From: Bathymodiolus brooksi
Taxonomy: Eukaryota > Mollusca > Bivalvia > Mytilida > Modiolidae
Assembly (NCBI GenBank): GCA_963680875.1
Contig: OY804575.1
Location: 101,239,505 to 101,303,504, forward strand
Direction of reading: 5' to 3'
DNA: 64,000 bases
The translations under genes were made by a program, and so were the position numbers. Each line of letters begins with the position of its first letter. The stretch's first letter is position 1. Under the pieces are notes generated by a model. It saw only the letters and a program-made list of their open reading frames with translations. It searched no databases and was not told the DNA's origin. Positions 23,776 through 37,100 of this stretch are shown one piece after another.

Positions 23776-24422
23776 ATTTTTTAAGCATAAACATAATAGA
23801 CTATTTGAAGTTTTATCACTTAACACTTAAATTACTTTGTCATTCAAGAAACACGATCAATGGAATAAACACACATTGGGGAATATTAACTGCAATAATG
23901 CCAAACTTTACTCAACTTGGGAGTAGGGTTAGGATTATGTGTGCGACACCGTTATCCACAATATGTCAGATACAAATGTATATCGTGACGGTCAACTGGT
24001 GCAGAAAATTGAAAACAAGTACATTCTTTCCGTAACTGTTGAGATGCCTTTGTGTATGGACTATGCACACTTTTCCACGTAGCATCGTTCGTACCGATAC
24101 AGTAAATTGATACTCTTTCAGATATTTCGTTGTCGTTGATTTGATTGAGGGATGAAATTGGATTGTATGGGTAAATTCAGCAACATTTTATCACGCAATG
24201 TTGTATCCAGTACACCTTCCAGGGAGTCACAAACTTTAATGGTTATGATAAATTGTTATAGTGCGAGTTTATGTTGAACTAAATTACCGTCTAAAGTCCC
24301 ATACGAACGACAAATTCTGTCAAAATGTTCGACTTTAAAAACTCCCGAGTTTGGTTCTGAACAAGCTTATTTACAAACACAACTTTCATTGATTTGACGT
24401 CACTCAAGAGTTACTAAGAGTG
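23776..24422. other. Intergenic DNA, nothing recognised
   Basis: A plus-strand ORF at 23805-24035 has no recognisable domain. No repeat copy was seen. Confidence 0.4.
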
Positions 24423-24690
24423 AAAGAATAGTTTGGAGATACCAAAGGGGTAATCAGAATCTGCATATCGAAGAAGAACAGACAACACCATTGCCAAAAG
24501 AAAAAGTACAAAAGGACAAACAACAATCTACAAAACATACATATAAAACTAAAGATCGAGTAACACGAACCCCACTAAAAACCGGCGGTGAACTTAGTTG
24601 TTCCGGAAGGGTATGCAGATCCTGCTCCACTAGTGACACCCGCCGTGTTAATCTAGATACAAATCCGGTGATAAGTCGTGAATGAGGAAA
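24423..24690 (+). repeat. R2 dispersed repeat, full length
   Basis: Close in sequence to the copy at 19887: 'ggagataccaaaggggtaat', 'gaacagacaacaccattgcc', 'caacaatctacaaaacatac', 'cctgctccactagtgacacc' and a longer end 'cgccgtgttaatctag'. It lies about 300 bp beyond the stop codon of BTBD19-like A. Confidence 0.8.
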
Positions 24691-24997
24691 CTTTGAAATA
24701 TACCACGGTTGAAAAATTATATAAGCGATCAACCCCTCCTATGCTCTAGAGATTCACTTGTACCCATGTTGCATAGGTAGATGCAAGTAAAACTACTACG
24801 GGATGACAAGGACGTCGATCACTGATCAACTTGGAATTAAATAACTCTTTTATAAATTTATAATTATTAATACGTTTATTTATTAAAATTTCACTGCTGG
24901 TCGTGATATGAAGAATTGTATGTCTATGTCACTGGAAGTACAATATATTTTATAGAGGTATTTTAATGAAAGATATAGTTCAAGGTATCTGCTCCTC

Positions 24998-25138
24998 TTA
25001 AGACGATGGTTGTTGTTCGGTTTTCAGATATGTATGGTGATCTCTAACTTCTGTTCCTGCTCTGACCCTCATTAGAGCGTTTTCTGGGTCTCCTTTCTTC
25101 GTTGCATGAAACTTCCATGCCACACTAAAACATTCAAT
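24998..25138 (-). CDS. BTBD19: BTBD19-like A, exon 7 (stop)
   Basis: 46 codons and TAA (25000-24998). It begins [17 protein letters not shown], continues [17 protein letters not shown] and ends KTEQQPSS. The acceptor ends in tatttctttcag. The C-terminal 'RDHH' motif resembles the end of vertebrate BTBD19. The last six residues extend past the end of copy B. Confidence 0.9.
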   Translation of the reverse strand: MECFSVAWKFHATKKGDPENALMRVRAGTEVRDHHTYLKTEQQPSS

Positions 25139-28100
25139 CTGAAAGAAATACAATAAAAAGTTGAATATAAATCAGACATAAAATTGAACGATTGGAAAAT
25201 TAAGAAATAGAAACATCATAGAGATAATCCCTCCCCGGGTTTTAAATGGGGTTTGTGTTGTTCGATGCTTAGTTCTCTGCGTTGTGTTTTGTAGATCGTT
25301 GTTTGTCCTTTTTCTTTTGGCCATTTTGTTGTCTGTCCATCTTGGATCAACGGATTCTGATTACCCCATTGGTATCTTCAAAATCTTCTTAACCCTTACC
25401 AAATAATATTATGCCACACGGACGTGCTCCCGGTAATACAATTTGCTCCACTGAAATGTTTTTTGGCTCTCCATGTGTAACCCACTGTTTTGTTTTTCAT
25501 TGTATAATCGTGAACAGTGCAAGTATACAATTAACGGAGTTGTAGAAACAACATTATGTAATGTAAAAAAACAAACGGATGAATATTTATATCAAATAAT
25601 ATTGTTGCATGTTTCTAAAAATATATCTACGCTGACAAAACTTAAGTGCAATTTACCAATCATGTCAGCTAATTAGAACATTCAGCAGACTATTTGAATG
25701 TCATGTGTACTTAAAAAGAACAATAATATTTCTTGGATTATACCGTTTCCAAGGGGAAATTAGAATGATTGGGCATAAGGATAACAACATATTATAATCC
25801 CATTACCCTCACCATAAGTCCTCCCTATTGTGCTATTAAACAAGTAATAACCTACTAGTATTATGTTTGGAAATTTTCAACAGTGTGACCAAACAATACA
25901 ATAAGTATTCTTTGGAAGCAAAACAACTGAGCGAAATTTTATCAACCTTAGTAGGAATATCTCCTTCCGGTATGAAAGAGATAAAAGTCTGACTAACAGA
26001 AAGAAAATGATACATATTCTGGTTCGGAGACTGACCATGAGGCTGGCGTGTCTGGAGACAAACATTACCGCATCATCCTGCTTCACATCTTACTGTTGTA
26101 GTTATATGACTGTGCATGGGCATTTGTTGTCTTCTTTAGCTTTTGTTCCGGTGCTACTATATATGTTTATGGATGTCTATTCACTATTTACATATCTCTG
26201 ACCTAGATACTACCAAGTCATATTAGTATTATTACACGGAGAAAAAACTCCATTGGCATATTTTAGTATCAGACAGCAATTGTCCAATCAAATTGGGTAG
26301 TTGTCATATTTGTTATAATAGCTCTCTGGTCGTCCTTTCACTTTTAATATATCTATGACTTACCTAATCCCCAGTTATATATGTATGTAATGGAGAATGC
26401 ATTGATTGGTATATTCTAGTATTAGACGCAATTCTTTCCTCAAAGGACAAATGTCTAGGCCATGAACACTATAGATGTAGATGGTTAGTAAAACAGTCAT
26501 TTTGGTACGCAACTCAGACAGTCGCAGGTGTGTTTGCCCTGTATATTGTGAGTCAACATATAGTGTTAAGCAATGGAAAATGATTAGTTTATAATTATTT
26601 CATTTGATCAATGATACAAAGAGGATCAGACACATGATGACATCCCATGGTGGTATTTTCTATTCTGTACACATATATAGATTATAACGTTCTTAACGTT
26701 ACTTTGGTAGTAATATTATCAATACCATTATAGATTTATGGTTATTTCCTTTAAATAACAAATATTTGACGTGATTTTAAATGATGTTTTCAATTCTCTT
26801 AATATTTTGTCTCCTAAGACCCATTTCAATTCCCTACTATATGACTGATTAGAGCATCCAATCCACTACACTAAAATGGTTTTCGTTATCTTGTCGTTTT
26901 AATGTATTTTAAATGCAATATTTCGTATTTCTTGTATCTAATGATCAAACCATCTATCTGTTTTGACTGTTTTCCAGAAACGAGTCGTACGCACTAAATA
27001 TACAATACTTGAGCACTGTCGAAGCATATAGGTAATATGTGTATGAGGCTTAGAAACGGGGGAAAAGGCGAGGATTCGCCGAGCCTTTTCCCGCGTTTCG
27101 CGCCGAATACACATATTTACCTATATGCTTCGACAGTGCACATGTATTGTACTTATCCTGCAATTTTAAATCGTAAATAAACGTTTACTGGACGATGATA
27201 AAAGTATTTGAAATAATTTTGTGCATGTATTTGAAAACAATATCCCCCGATGTGCCCCGATGAGTTTGCTATATGTTCTATTTATAACTGACCAATATCA
27301 ATATTGGGCTGGCTATATTGGTCGGTAAATGCTGTCATTGTAGGATAAATTCCATATTTACGTCTTTATATTTTATACTCACTGGGATAAAAGGTTCCTT
27401 CCTATTTTCCAGTTCTATCTTTTCAATTTCTTCTGGAGTAAAAAGTGTAATTCTTATATGTTTGACCGCCTTCTTTCCGACTTCTATGTAAGGTTTTTTC
27501 ATGACCACCTGTAATAAATCGGTTTGCAATTTAAATGAATACTTTCTAGTATGAAATTGTACCGAATGTCTTTATAATAATGTAAAATGATTTATAACTG
27601 ATAAGTAAGCAGTAACTTTTAAAATAAAACCATTCTTTTACCGGATTTGTAAAAAGATTAACACGACGGGTACCACATGTGGAACAGGAACTGCTTATCC
27701 TTTCGGAGCACCCGAATTCACCCCCGATTTTTAGTGGGGTTCGTGTTACTCGATCTTTAGTTTTATGTGTATGTTTTGTAGATCCTTGTTTGTCCTTTTA
27801 TCCTTTTTCTTTTGGCCATTGTGTTGTCCGTCCTACTTCGATTTACGGCTTCTGATTACCCCTTTGGCATCTTCAAACTTTTCTTGTATCATAAAAATAT
27901 GGTTTTGAAAATGCATGTATATAAATTGTTTTTCTTTGATTTGTAAAAACACGACCTAAGAAATTGATATGAAGTTGCAGCAGCCAGTTACAATCTAACA
28001 GTAGCCTATAACAGATGTCCAACATGACAACAGTAGCCTATAACAGATGTCCAACATGACAACAGTAGCCTATAACAGATGTCCAACATGACAACAGTAG

Positions 28101-31100
28101 CCTATAACAGATATCCAACATGACAACAGTAGCCTATAACAGATGTCCAACATGACAACAGTAGCCTATAACAGATGTCCAACATGACAACAGTAGCCTA
28201 TAACAGATATCCAACATGACAACAGTAGCATATAACAGATGTCCAACATGACAACAGTAGCCTATAACAGATGTCCAACATGGCAACAGTAGCCTATAAC
28301 AGATGTCCAACATGACAACAGTAGCCTATAACAGATGTCCAACATGACAACAGTAGCCTATAACAGATGTCCAACATGACAACAGTAGCCTATAACAGAT
28401 ATCCAACATGACAACAGTAGCCTATAACAGATGTCCAACATGACAACAGTAGCCTATAACAGATGTCCAACATGACAACAGTAGCCTATAACAGATATTC
28501 AACATGACAACAGTAGCCTATAACAGATGTCCAACATGACAACAGTAGCCTATAACAGATGTCCAACATGACAACAGTAGCCTATAACAGATGTCCAACA
28601 TGACAACAGTAGACTATAACAGATGTCCAACATGACAACAGTAGCCTATAACAGATGTCCAACATGACAACAGTAGCCTATAACAGATATCCAACATGAC
28701 AACAGTAGCCTATAACAGATGTCCAACATGACAACAGTAGCCTATAACAGATGTCCAACATGGCAACAGTAGCCTATAACAGATGTCCAACATGACAACA
28801 GTAGCCTATAACAGATGTCCAACATGACAACAGTAGCCTATAACAGATATCCAACATGACAACAGTAGCCTATAACAGATGTCCAACATGACAACAGTAG
28901 CCTATAACAGATGTCCAACATGACAACAGTAGCCTATAACAGATATCCAACATGACAACAATAGCATATAACAGATGTCCAACATGACAACAGTAGCCTA
29001 TAACAGATGTCCAACATGACAACAGTAGCCTATAACAGATGTCCAACATGACAACAGTAGCCTATAACAGATGTCCAACATGACAACAGTAGCCTATAAC
29101 AGATGTCCAACATGACAACAGTAGCCTATAACAGATATCCAACATGACAACAGTAGCCTATAACAGATGTCCAACATGACAACAGTAGCCTATAACAGAT
29201 GTCCAACATGACAACAGTAGCCTATAACAGATGTCCAACATGACAACAGTAGCCTATAACAGATGTCCAACATGACAACAGTAGCCTATAACAGATGTCC
29301 AACATGACAACAGTAGCTTCACTTTTTGACGTTCTACCAGTTGTTTTATACCGAACTTAACATGCCGAAAATACACATAGCAAATTCTAAACACGATGAA
29401 TGAAACAACATAAATTTCAATATTGTTTAGGTTTTCAAACAATGGTAAAGAGAATCAGTACTCCTCTTATATTCATCGACTAAATATGTAAAATCGGTGC
29501 TACATGACAAGGGATGGTACAGCAGTGTGTGGTAGTCTCATTTAATATCCTAGAGAAATAAAACTGACCACCATGATATTACAAAGATAACGACGGGTGC
29601 CACTAGTGGAGCAGGTTTTTGGTGAGATTGTGTTCCTTAATCTTTAGTGTTCTGTGTAGTGTTTTGTAGATCATTGTTCGTCTTTATATCCCTTTTCTTT
29701 TTTGGTCATTGCATTACATGTCTTTCAATTTACAGGTTCTGATAACCTCTTTGGTATCGTGAAATTTGATGTGTGTTAAATCCATTTGTTTTCATCGAGA
29801 CCCATCTCTACCAGTGGATCGCCAAATCTCACAATTATAAAATACAAATAAAAAAAACAATTAAAGAAATCTATAAATCTATCTCATCAAGGCATAGATA
29901 AAATTAATTATGTAATTTCCCGTTGGAAATAATTAGGGAGTTATTAATGGGTTATTAGTGTTAATTGCCACTTTCATCAGACTCACAGATGTAATTGGAG
30001 AGGAAATCCAGGGAAACTTGACCGTTGAAGACCATGCCCATGTTGGGATGTGGTTTTAAGCTTGTTGCCAGAGTTCAACGACCTTAGCATCTCGGTTACT
30101 CATTTCACCACCAGCATGCCCCCGCAATAACTAAAGTCAATTAGCAATGATTAAAGAAAACTGTCCGCTGAAATTTTGTATGTTGTCATTATCCCATTGA
30201 ACTTCCAAATGAAGATATTTATCACAAAAACAGATAATTTAAAAATGATAGAGGAACAATTACGTTCTACAAGTTATACCATGTTCATGGTAATATTCTC
30301 TTTGTAAAATTCTTATCATGAGTAGCAATATCCCTGTTTCTCCTACATATATGGTATGTATATCACAGTTGGTACGTGACTAGACAGCCGTACGTGTCAC
30401 TGTTTTCAAGGCAAGGATTACTCTGGTCATGCAAGCGACTCATACAGATATGTCAATAACCTGATAATGTTTCCTGAATCAAGATATTACATAGACAATT
30501 TATACGTACCTTGTCGGAAATTATAAAATTGATTTGTACGAGTTTCAGAAACAGGTAGAAAGGGGAGCCTTAGGTGATCATTTCTACCCCGTTTCGCAGC
30601 GTGTGCAAATGAATTTTATATTTTCAAATAATGTACCTATATTGATTGTATTTGTTTTGCAATTTCTAAAAAGCCCCCAAATAAATGCCAAATTGTCTAA
30701 AATGTGCAGAAACAAGAGTCGATTTTATCGTTTTTGATGTTGTCATCTGTGAAATCTGCGCTTATTTTGCTACAGTTTCTTACCTTCGCTCAAAATGGAT
30801 CAGATAGCAGCAAAATGCTATTTTGGTCAGTGACAGTATAAAACAAATAAATGCAATTTGACGCTTAAATAGAACCAGTGCATGATCAAACGATTTGAGA
30901 TGTCCTCCAAAACGTAGAAGGTACTTAATATTTCCAGCAAATGCCCTGATTTTATTTCGAAAATGATGTTCTTTTATTTTATTTTTCTTCCAGAATTTGT
31001 TTGGATTATGATGCTGGTTTTACTGTTGACTTTGGCACTTCACATTTTTTTAACAAGCACATAGCTTTCTTATGCCAATGGGTTTTAAAAAAATAATTCC

Positions 31101-34100
31101 CTAACCATAATTTCATACAGAAATAAATATGGCTTGCTCCAAGTGTTGAGATAAAAACTAAAAAAGAAAATTAATTTTGTCATTTTGATTCAAAACAATA
31201 CACAGACTTACAGCATTGACCTGGGACCAATCTCTAAGATATTTAAGTATTTTTCCTTCATCCATTGTTAAACCATCACTTTTCAATATTTCAACTAACG
31301 AGTCTTCTGATAGTTCTGCAAATCCTTTAGATTTAAAAACATCCTTTAAAAAGAAATTATATCTAAAATTACATAATATTGCATTGAATCGGTTGAAGAT
31401 GAGTGTGAAGATAAGATAAGATCAGATCATACAAGTTTTATTTATAGTCGGCATGTTAGAATAACAATACAACACAAGCCCTAGTGACCTTTTGACCGAC
31501 ACAAGTGTTATTTATGATAACACAATCATACTCTTTTTAAAGCATTACACATTTTTTATCATGACACTTCATTTTAAACACCAACATCACTTAATCGCCT
31601 GATATTAGATTTCAGTATGTAAAGGCTCCCTTACGTTCTTCGGTAATGTCTGCATTAAATCAAGAGTATGTTTGTACAAAAATAAAACAAAAGAAAACCC
31701 TGTCAAAGACCATATACCTCATACTTCCGTTTGTGGTCTAATGGTTAAGATCGTATATGTTATTCTAGAAGGACATCGTGCGCTGTAAATTAGATATCCT
31801 CGTTTTTCATATCAAGCTAACTGTGAGGTGTGTCCTACTTTAAAGACGCGCGCATGGGGTTATGGTGGTTAACGTCACTTTCAACAATATTTTCAACAAT
31901 ATTTCAGTTATATCGTGGCGGTCAGCTTAACTGATGGAGGAAAGCGATTACCTAGAGATATTCCACCGACCTGCCACAGGTCGTTGACAAACTTTATCAC
32001 ATAATGTTGTATCAGGGATACCTCGCCATGAACGGTATTAGAACTCATAAATTTAGTGGTGATAAGCACTGATTGCGCAGGTAGTTGTAAATCCAACTAC
32101 CATACGACCACGACGACCCCATTTACTTCAAAGTGAGAATGAATGTTTATCAGATTATTATGGCTTTCAATGGTTTTCCCCATATATCTGGAAATTGCTC
32201 AAAGTGGCCTAACAAAAGGTTTACTTAAGAAACCAAGGAATTTCGAACATTAAACAATTGACACGTGGCGTACGAAACCATGAGATGCGATAGGAAAATA
32301 TCAATTATTCTTTAAGATACCATTAACAATACACGGCGGAAGGATTTCGATTGTTTATTTGTGCAAAAAATTGAAATGTACACGTATTTTGGAAAATATC
32401 TGTCAAACTTCAAAAGATTTACTAAAAGTCGCAAAAATGCAATTTCTCTTAAACAAAGTTAAATAACAATACAAAAGGAGACACATATCACCATTTCAAC
32501 GTTGAAATAATGTTGAAAAACCGTCGCCACGTTGCATCAACATACGTTGAAATGACGTTTTGTGTCTGCTCGGTCTTAGATGTCGAAATGGTTAAGAAAA
32601 ACTTTGATTATTATAACTGACCTCAATATAAATAACATTAATCTATAACATATATATATAACTTATGTGACTTACATCAGTGTTCTTGTCAATGTAATCT
32701 ATACATGCATATTTCAGTTCTCGTTGTGTGTAGACAATGGAGGCTTGTAGACATTCACAGACGTTGAAAACTGCTAAATTCTCGATTAAATAATCTCCTG
32801 CTAACTTTATACATGAAATGTAAAAACAAAGATATATCAAAGAAAATTAATGGTATTAAGAAATGCTAGGCAGACTATTGTATATACCTACTGTTAAACA
32901 TTATACGATTGGTTAATACGAAATTATAACTTCATGAAGCTTAGTATATAGTAGTTCCGTTACACCACCGCTACGGGGTTTTTTCTCATTCTTTTTGTTT
33001 GTTTGTTTGGGGGGGGGGTTGATTTTGTTTGTTTGTTTGTTTGTTTGTATTTGCTTTGGGTTTTTTTTATCCTACATATTCTTAATTTTCACATTTCCGT
33101 TATTAATAAAAAATATAGCTTGACTTAATTCAGCTTGTTCCAGAAGAGCTGCATTGAAATTAAAACTCCTACATATACAAGTAGCACGACTGTGAAAGAA
33201 CATATTGCCTACGTGTGTATGTGTAAATTACTACAAAAGTACAAGCTATATATATATATGTATTTACATGTATGTTTTTGGTACTGTTCCTATAATTAAT
33301 ATATCTTTTTCTTTATATTACATTATTAATATCAGGTATAATCTGACAAAAATGTATATTCAGTATCAGATCTTGTCTCTTCATATCTGTTTTAATTCTT
33401 ACTGACCTTTCTCAATTCTTCCAATCCATATTCTAATCCTGTACCTAATGCATCAATGGCCTACACACAAAGAAAATGTCAAATTAATTGGCAGCATAAC
33501 ATAAGATCTACTCTCTTCACATTCCTGACAAAATACTCTATTTGTGGCGTAAGCTAAAAACAATTGTTCAATAAAGATCAAAGTGACATTTTCTTGATTT
33601 TAACTGCATGATGAAAGGGGGATAATTCAAATTCAGTGTCATTATTAAATGAGCATTCATGAATTCGATGCAGAAGGAAATAGCAGTATATTTGGTAAGA
33701 TTTCTCACTTTCGGGACTAGGGTTGTGGTGTTTAACGCCACTTTCAACAATATTTCAGTTATATATCGTGACTGTCATTTTTCTTTCGTTTGAGGAAACC
33801 GGAGTACCTTTATTACATAATGTTGTATCTCGAACACCTCGCCGTGAGTGGGATCCGAACTCACACATTTAGTGGTGATAGGCACCGATTGCATAGGCAA
33901 TTCTTATTGTAAGTTGGTCTACCATACGATCACGGCCACGACTCCCCCTTTTATTTTAGCAATTTACATTAAAGAATAGTCCACAATAACATATTTCGAA
34001 AACATTCTAATAATTTGAAAGACTCAAGCACTAGATCGAGGATGATATAATATAATTCGACTCGACACATACATCATGATTCCTTAACAGATGGTATTAA

Positions 34101-37100
34101 AGGTCGTGGCCTCTGGTGTATACAAAGTTTGCAGATATATCACTGGCGTGGCATGGAATCCCTCTTTTTTAACTTTCTGTTTACATACTTATTTTCAATA
34201 AATGTTCTCGTGTTCGTGTCCATATCATACAGTCTTATAGTAATAGCAGCTTACACGTGTCTGCCCTCTGTGGCTAACAAGAGTATAGACGGCAGACACG
34301 TGTAAGCCGCTGTTATCATACGATTGCATGGATATGGACAACGAACACGTTAAATAAGAAAAACAAATATTGTTTGATTTTGATTTGAGGTGTTTAACGC
34401 CACTTTCAGCAATATTTCAGCTATATCATGGCGACCAGTTTTAGTGGTGAAAGAAGCCGGAGTACCCGGAGACAACCACCGATCATGAGCAAGCAACTGG
34501 TAAACTTTATCACTTGCGGCTGCGAGTGATAAATATGTAAACACACGTTAAACAAAAAGGATAATTCCATGAAACAAACGTCTGTGATATACATAAGAAT
34601 AAATGGATATATGTATCAGAGTTTAAGGAATTACATTACTTACTATTTTTGGCGTCAGTGTCACACAGTTGGTATAAATAAACTCTATCATCGCAAGAAA
34701 TATATCAGGTGTCATGTCTGCCAAAACAAACGGAACTTCTTTGTCAACAAGCCCCGTTCTTTGTGCTTGATCGTGAAACATTGCTCTAAAAACAGTGCAT
34801 CGATTAGCTAAGATACATCTATGAGCATATATGGGCTTTCTGTTTCCACCAATCAAAAACTTTATATCACTGAAAACAAATCAAACATAATTTATCAGTA
34901 CAATTATTTAACCAAAAATTATTAAAATCTATAATTAACAACATTCATATAGGTTTTGTGTGTGTGTGTGTGTGTGTGTGTTTCACGTCACTTTCAACGA
35001 TATATGATCGCGGCTATGATGTCCCCTTGTTACAGGAGTGAGCGCAGTTGTTTGTTGTTCAACGCGATTGCATTTAATAATCATTTGAAATATTACATAA
35101 AAAAACCTAAATGATAGGTTGTAACAATCCTTGAAGTTGTGGGCGAAAACTTATCCTACAGTTCACGTTTGAGAAATTATTTATATACCCTAGATTTACT
35201 GTAAAGAAATCCTACACATTTACAGGCACTGCAAGCATTTGGAATGTTTGTCTATTGTTTCTCTATCGTGTCTGCCGATCTCCTTCTGTATTATATAATA
35301 TTCAGCTTCTTTTTTGAATTTTGATTTATTTCGAGTTGGAATCGTATCTGACCCATCTTGTCGATGTGGTGCAGCCCTTGAAAATTTAAAGCATTTCTTT
35401 TTGGATTGTCCTATATACATACAAGCCAGAACTATATTGATAAGTAATATCAACAGGGTTACAACTTGCTACACTCTAGATATTGAATTTCTGACATGTG
35501 GCAATGATAATTTAACTTATGAACAAAATTGTATTATATTTAAATATGTTTTTGATTATATTAAATGTTCAAAAAGATTCCTTATTGTATAACTGGAATT
35601 GAATTGGGTGAACATGCACATCATATGAATCCATCTTAATTTTATTTTTCTTTCTGTTTGTGAATATTTATCATTTATCATTGATTCGTTATTAGTGCTA
35701 CATATAGTAATGCATGCCTTTTATGTACTTCTTTATTGTAACATATTGTAATTTGGAGAAGACTTCATAAGTTTGTTTAACTTGTGTCTAATCCATTTTG
35801 TCTGTTTAATTGGCAAATAAAATATGTTTAAACTAAATTCAAACGATGGCTAAAGCCATCGGTTCTCTTTAATATACAATTATGGCCTTCATGAGAAGTT
35901 AATATCCATAATTATAAAATTGAGAAAGGGTTATTTTCCCGAGGTCCGAAGATTTAATAACTATGGACATAACTGTATTATTATACTGAACTAATATGAG
36001 GGAAATAACTAGTTATTGGTTCGACATGCTGAGGGAGATAACTAGTTATTGGTTCGACGTGCAAAAGCGCGCCAATTTCAAACAGTTATTTTGTGCTACG
36101 TGCAGATTCCCTCACAGTTATTTGACCTACGTGCAGTTTGCCGCGGAAATAATGAGTTATTTCTTGTTCCATGGAATAAAACTTTAAAATATCTTAATGA
36201 TTTCTTGCTTGGTTTCTATAGTAAAGAATAATAATAGAAATAGCAATATACATATAATAACTGCTGTGTCATGACATTAAATGTATTGTATATACAATTC
36301 TAGAATAGGACTGTGTGAACCCAAGTTGCTGTATTGTATATACAATTCTAGAATAGGACTGGGTGAACCCAAGTTGCTGTATTGTATATACAATTCTAGA
36401 ATAGGACTGGGTGAACCCAAGTTGCTGTATTGTATATACAATTCTAGAATAGGACTGTGTGAACCCAAGTTGCTGTATTGTATATACAATTCTAGAATAG
36501 GACTGTGTGAACCCAAGATGCTGTATTGTATATACAATTCTAGAATAGGACTGGGTGAACCCAAGTTGCTGTATTGTATATACAATTCTAGAATAGGACT
36601 GGGTGATCCCAAGTTGCTGTATTGTATATACAATTCTAGAATAGGACTGGGTGAACCCAAGTTGCTGTATTGTATATACAATTCTAGAATAGGACTGGGT
36701 GAACCCAAGTTGCTGTATTGTATATACAATTCTAGAATAGGACTGGGTGAACCCAAGTTGCTGTATTGTATATACAATTCTAGAATAGGACTGGGTGAAC
36801 CCAAGTTGCTGTATTGTATATACAATTCTAGAATAGGACTGGGTGAACCCAAGTTGCTGTATTGTATATACAATTCTAGAATAGGACTGGGTGAACCCAA
36901 GTTGCTGTATTGTATATACAATTCTAGAATAGGACTGGGTGAACCCAAGTTGCTGTATTGTATATACAATTCTAGAATAGGACTGGGTGAACCCAAGTTG
37001 CTGTATTGTATATACAATTCTAGAATAGGACTGGGTGAACCCAAGTTGCTGTATTGTATATACAATTCTAGAATAGGACTGGGTGAACCCAAGTTGCTGT

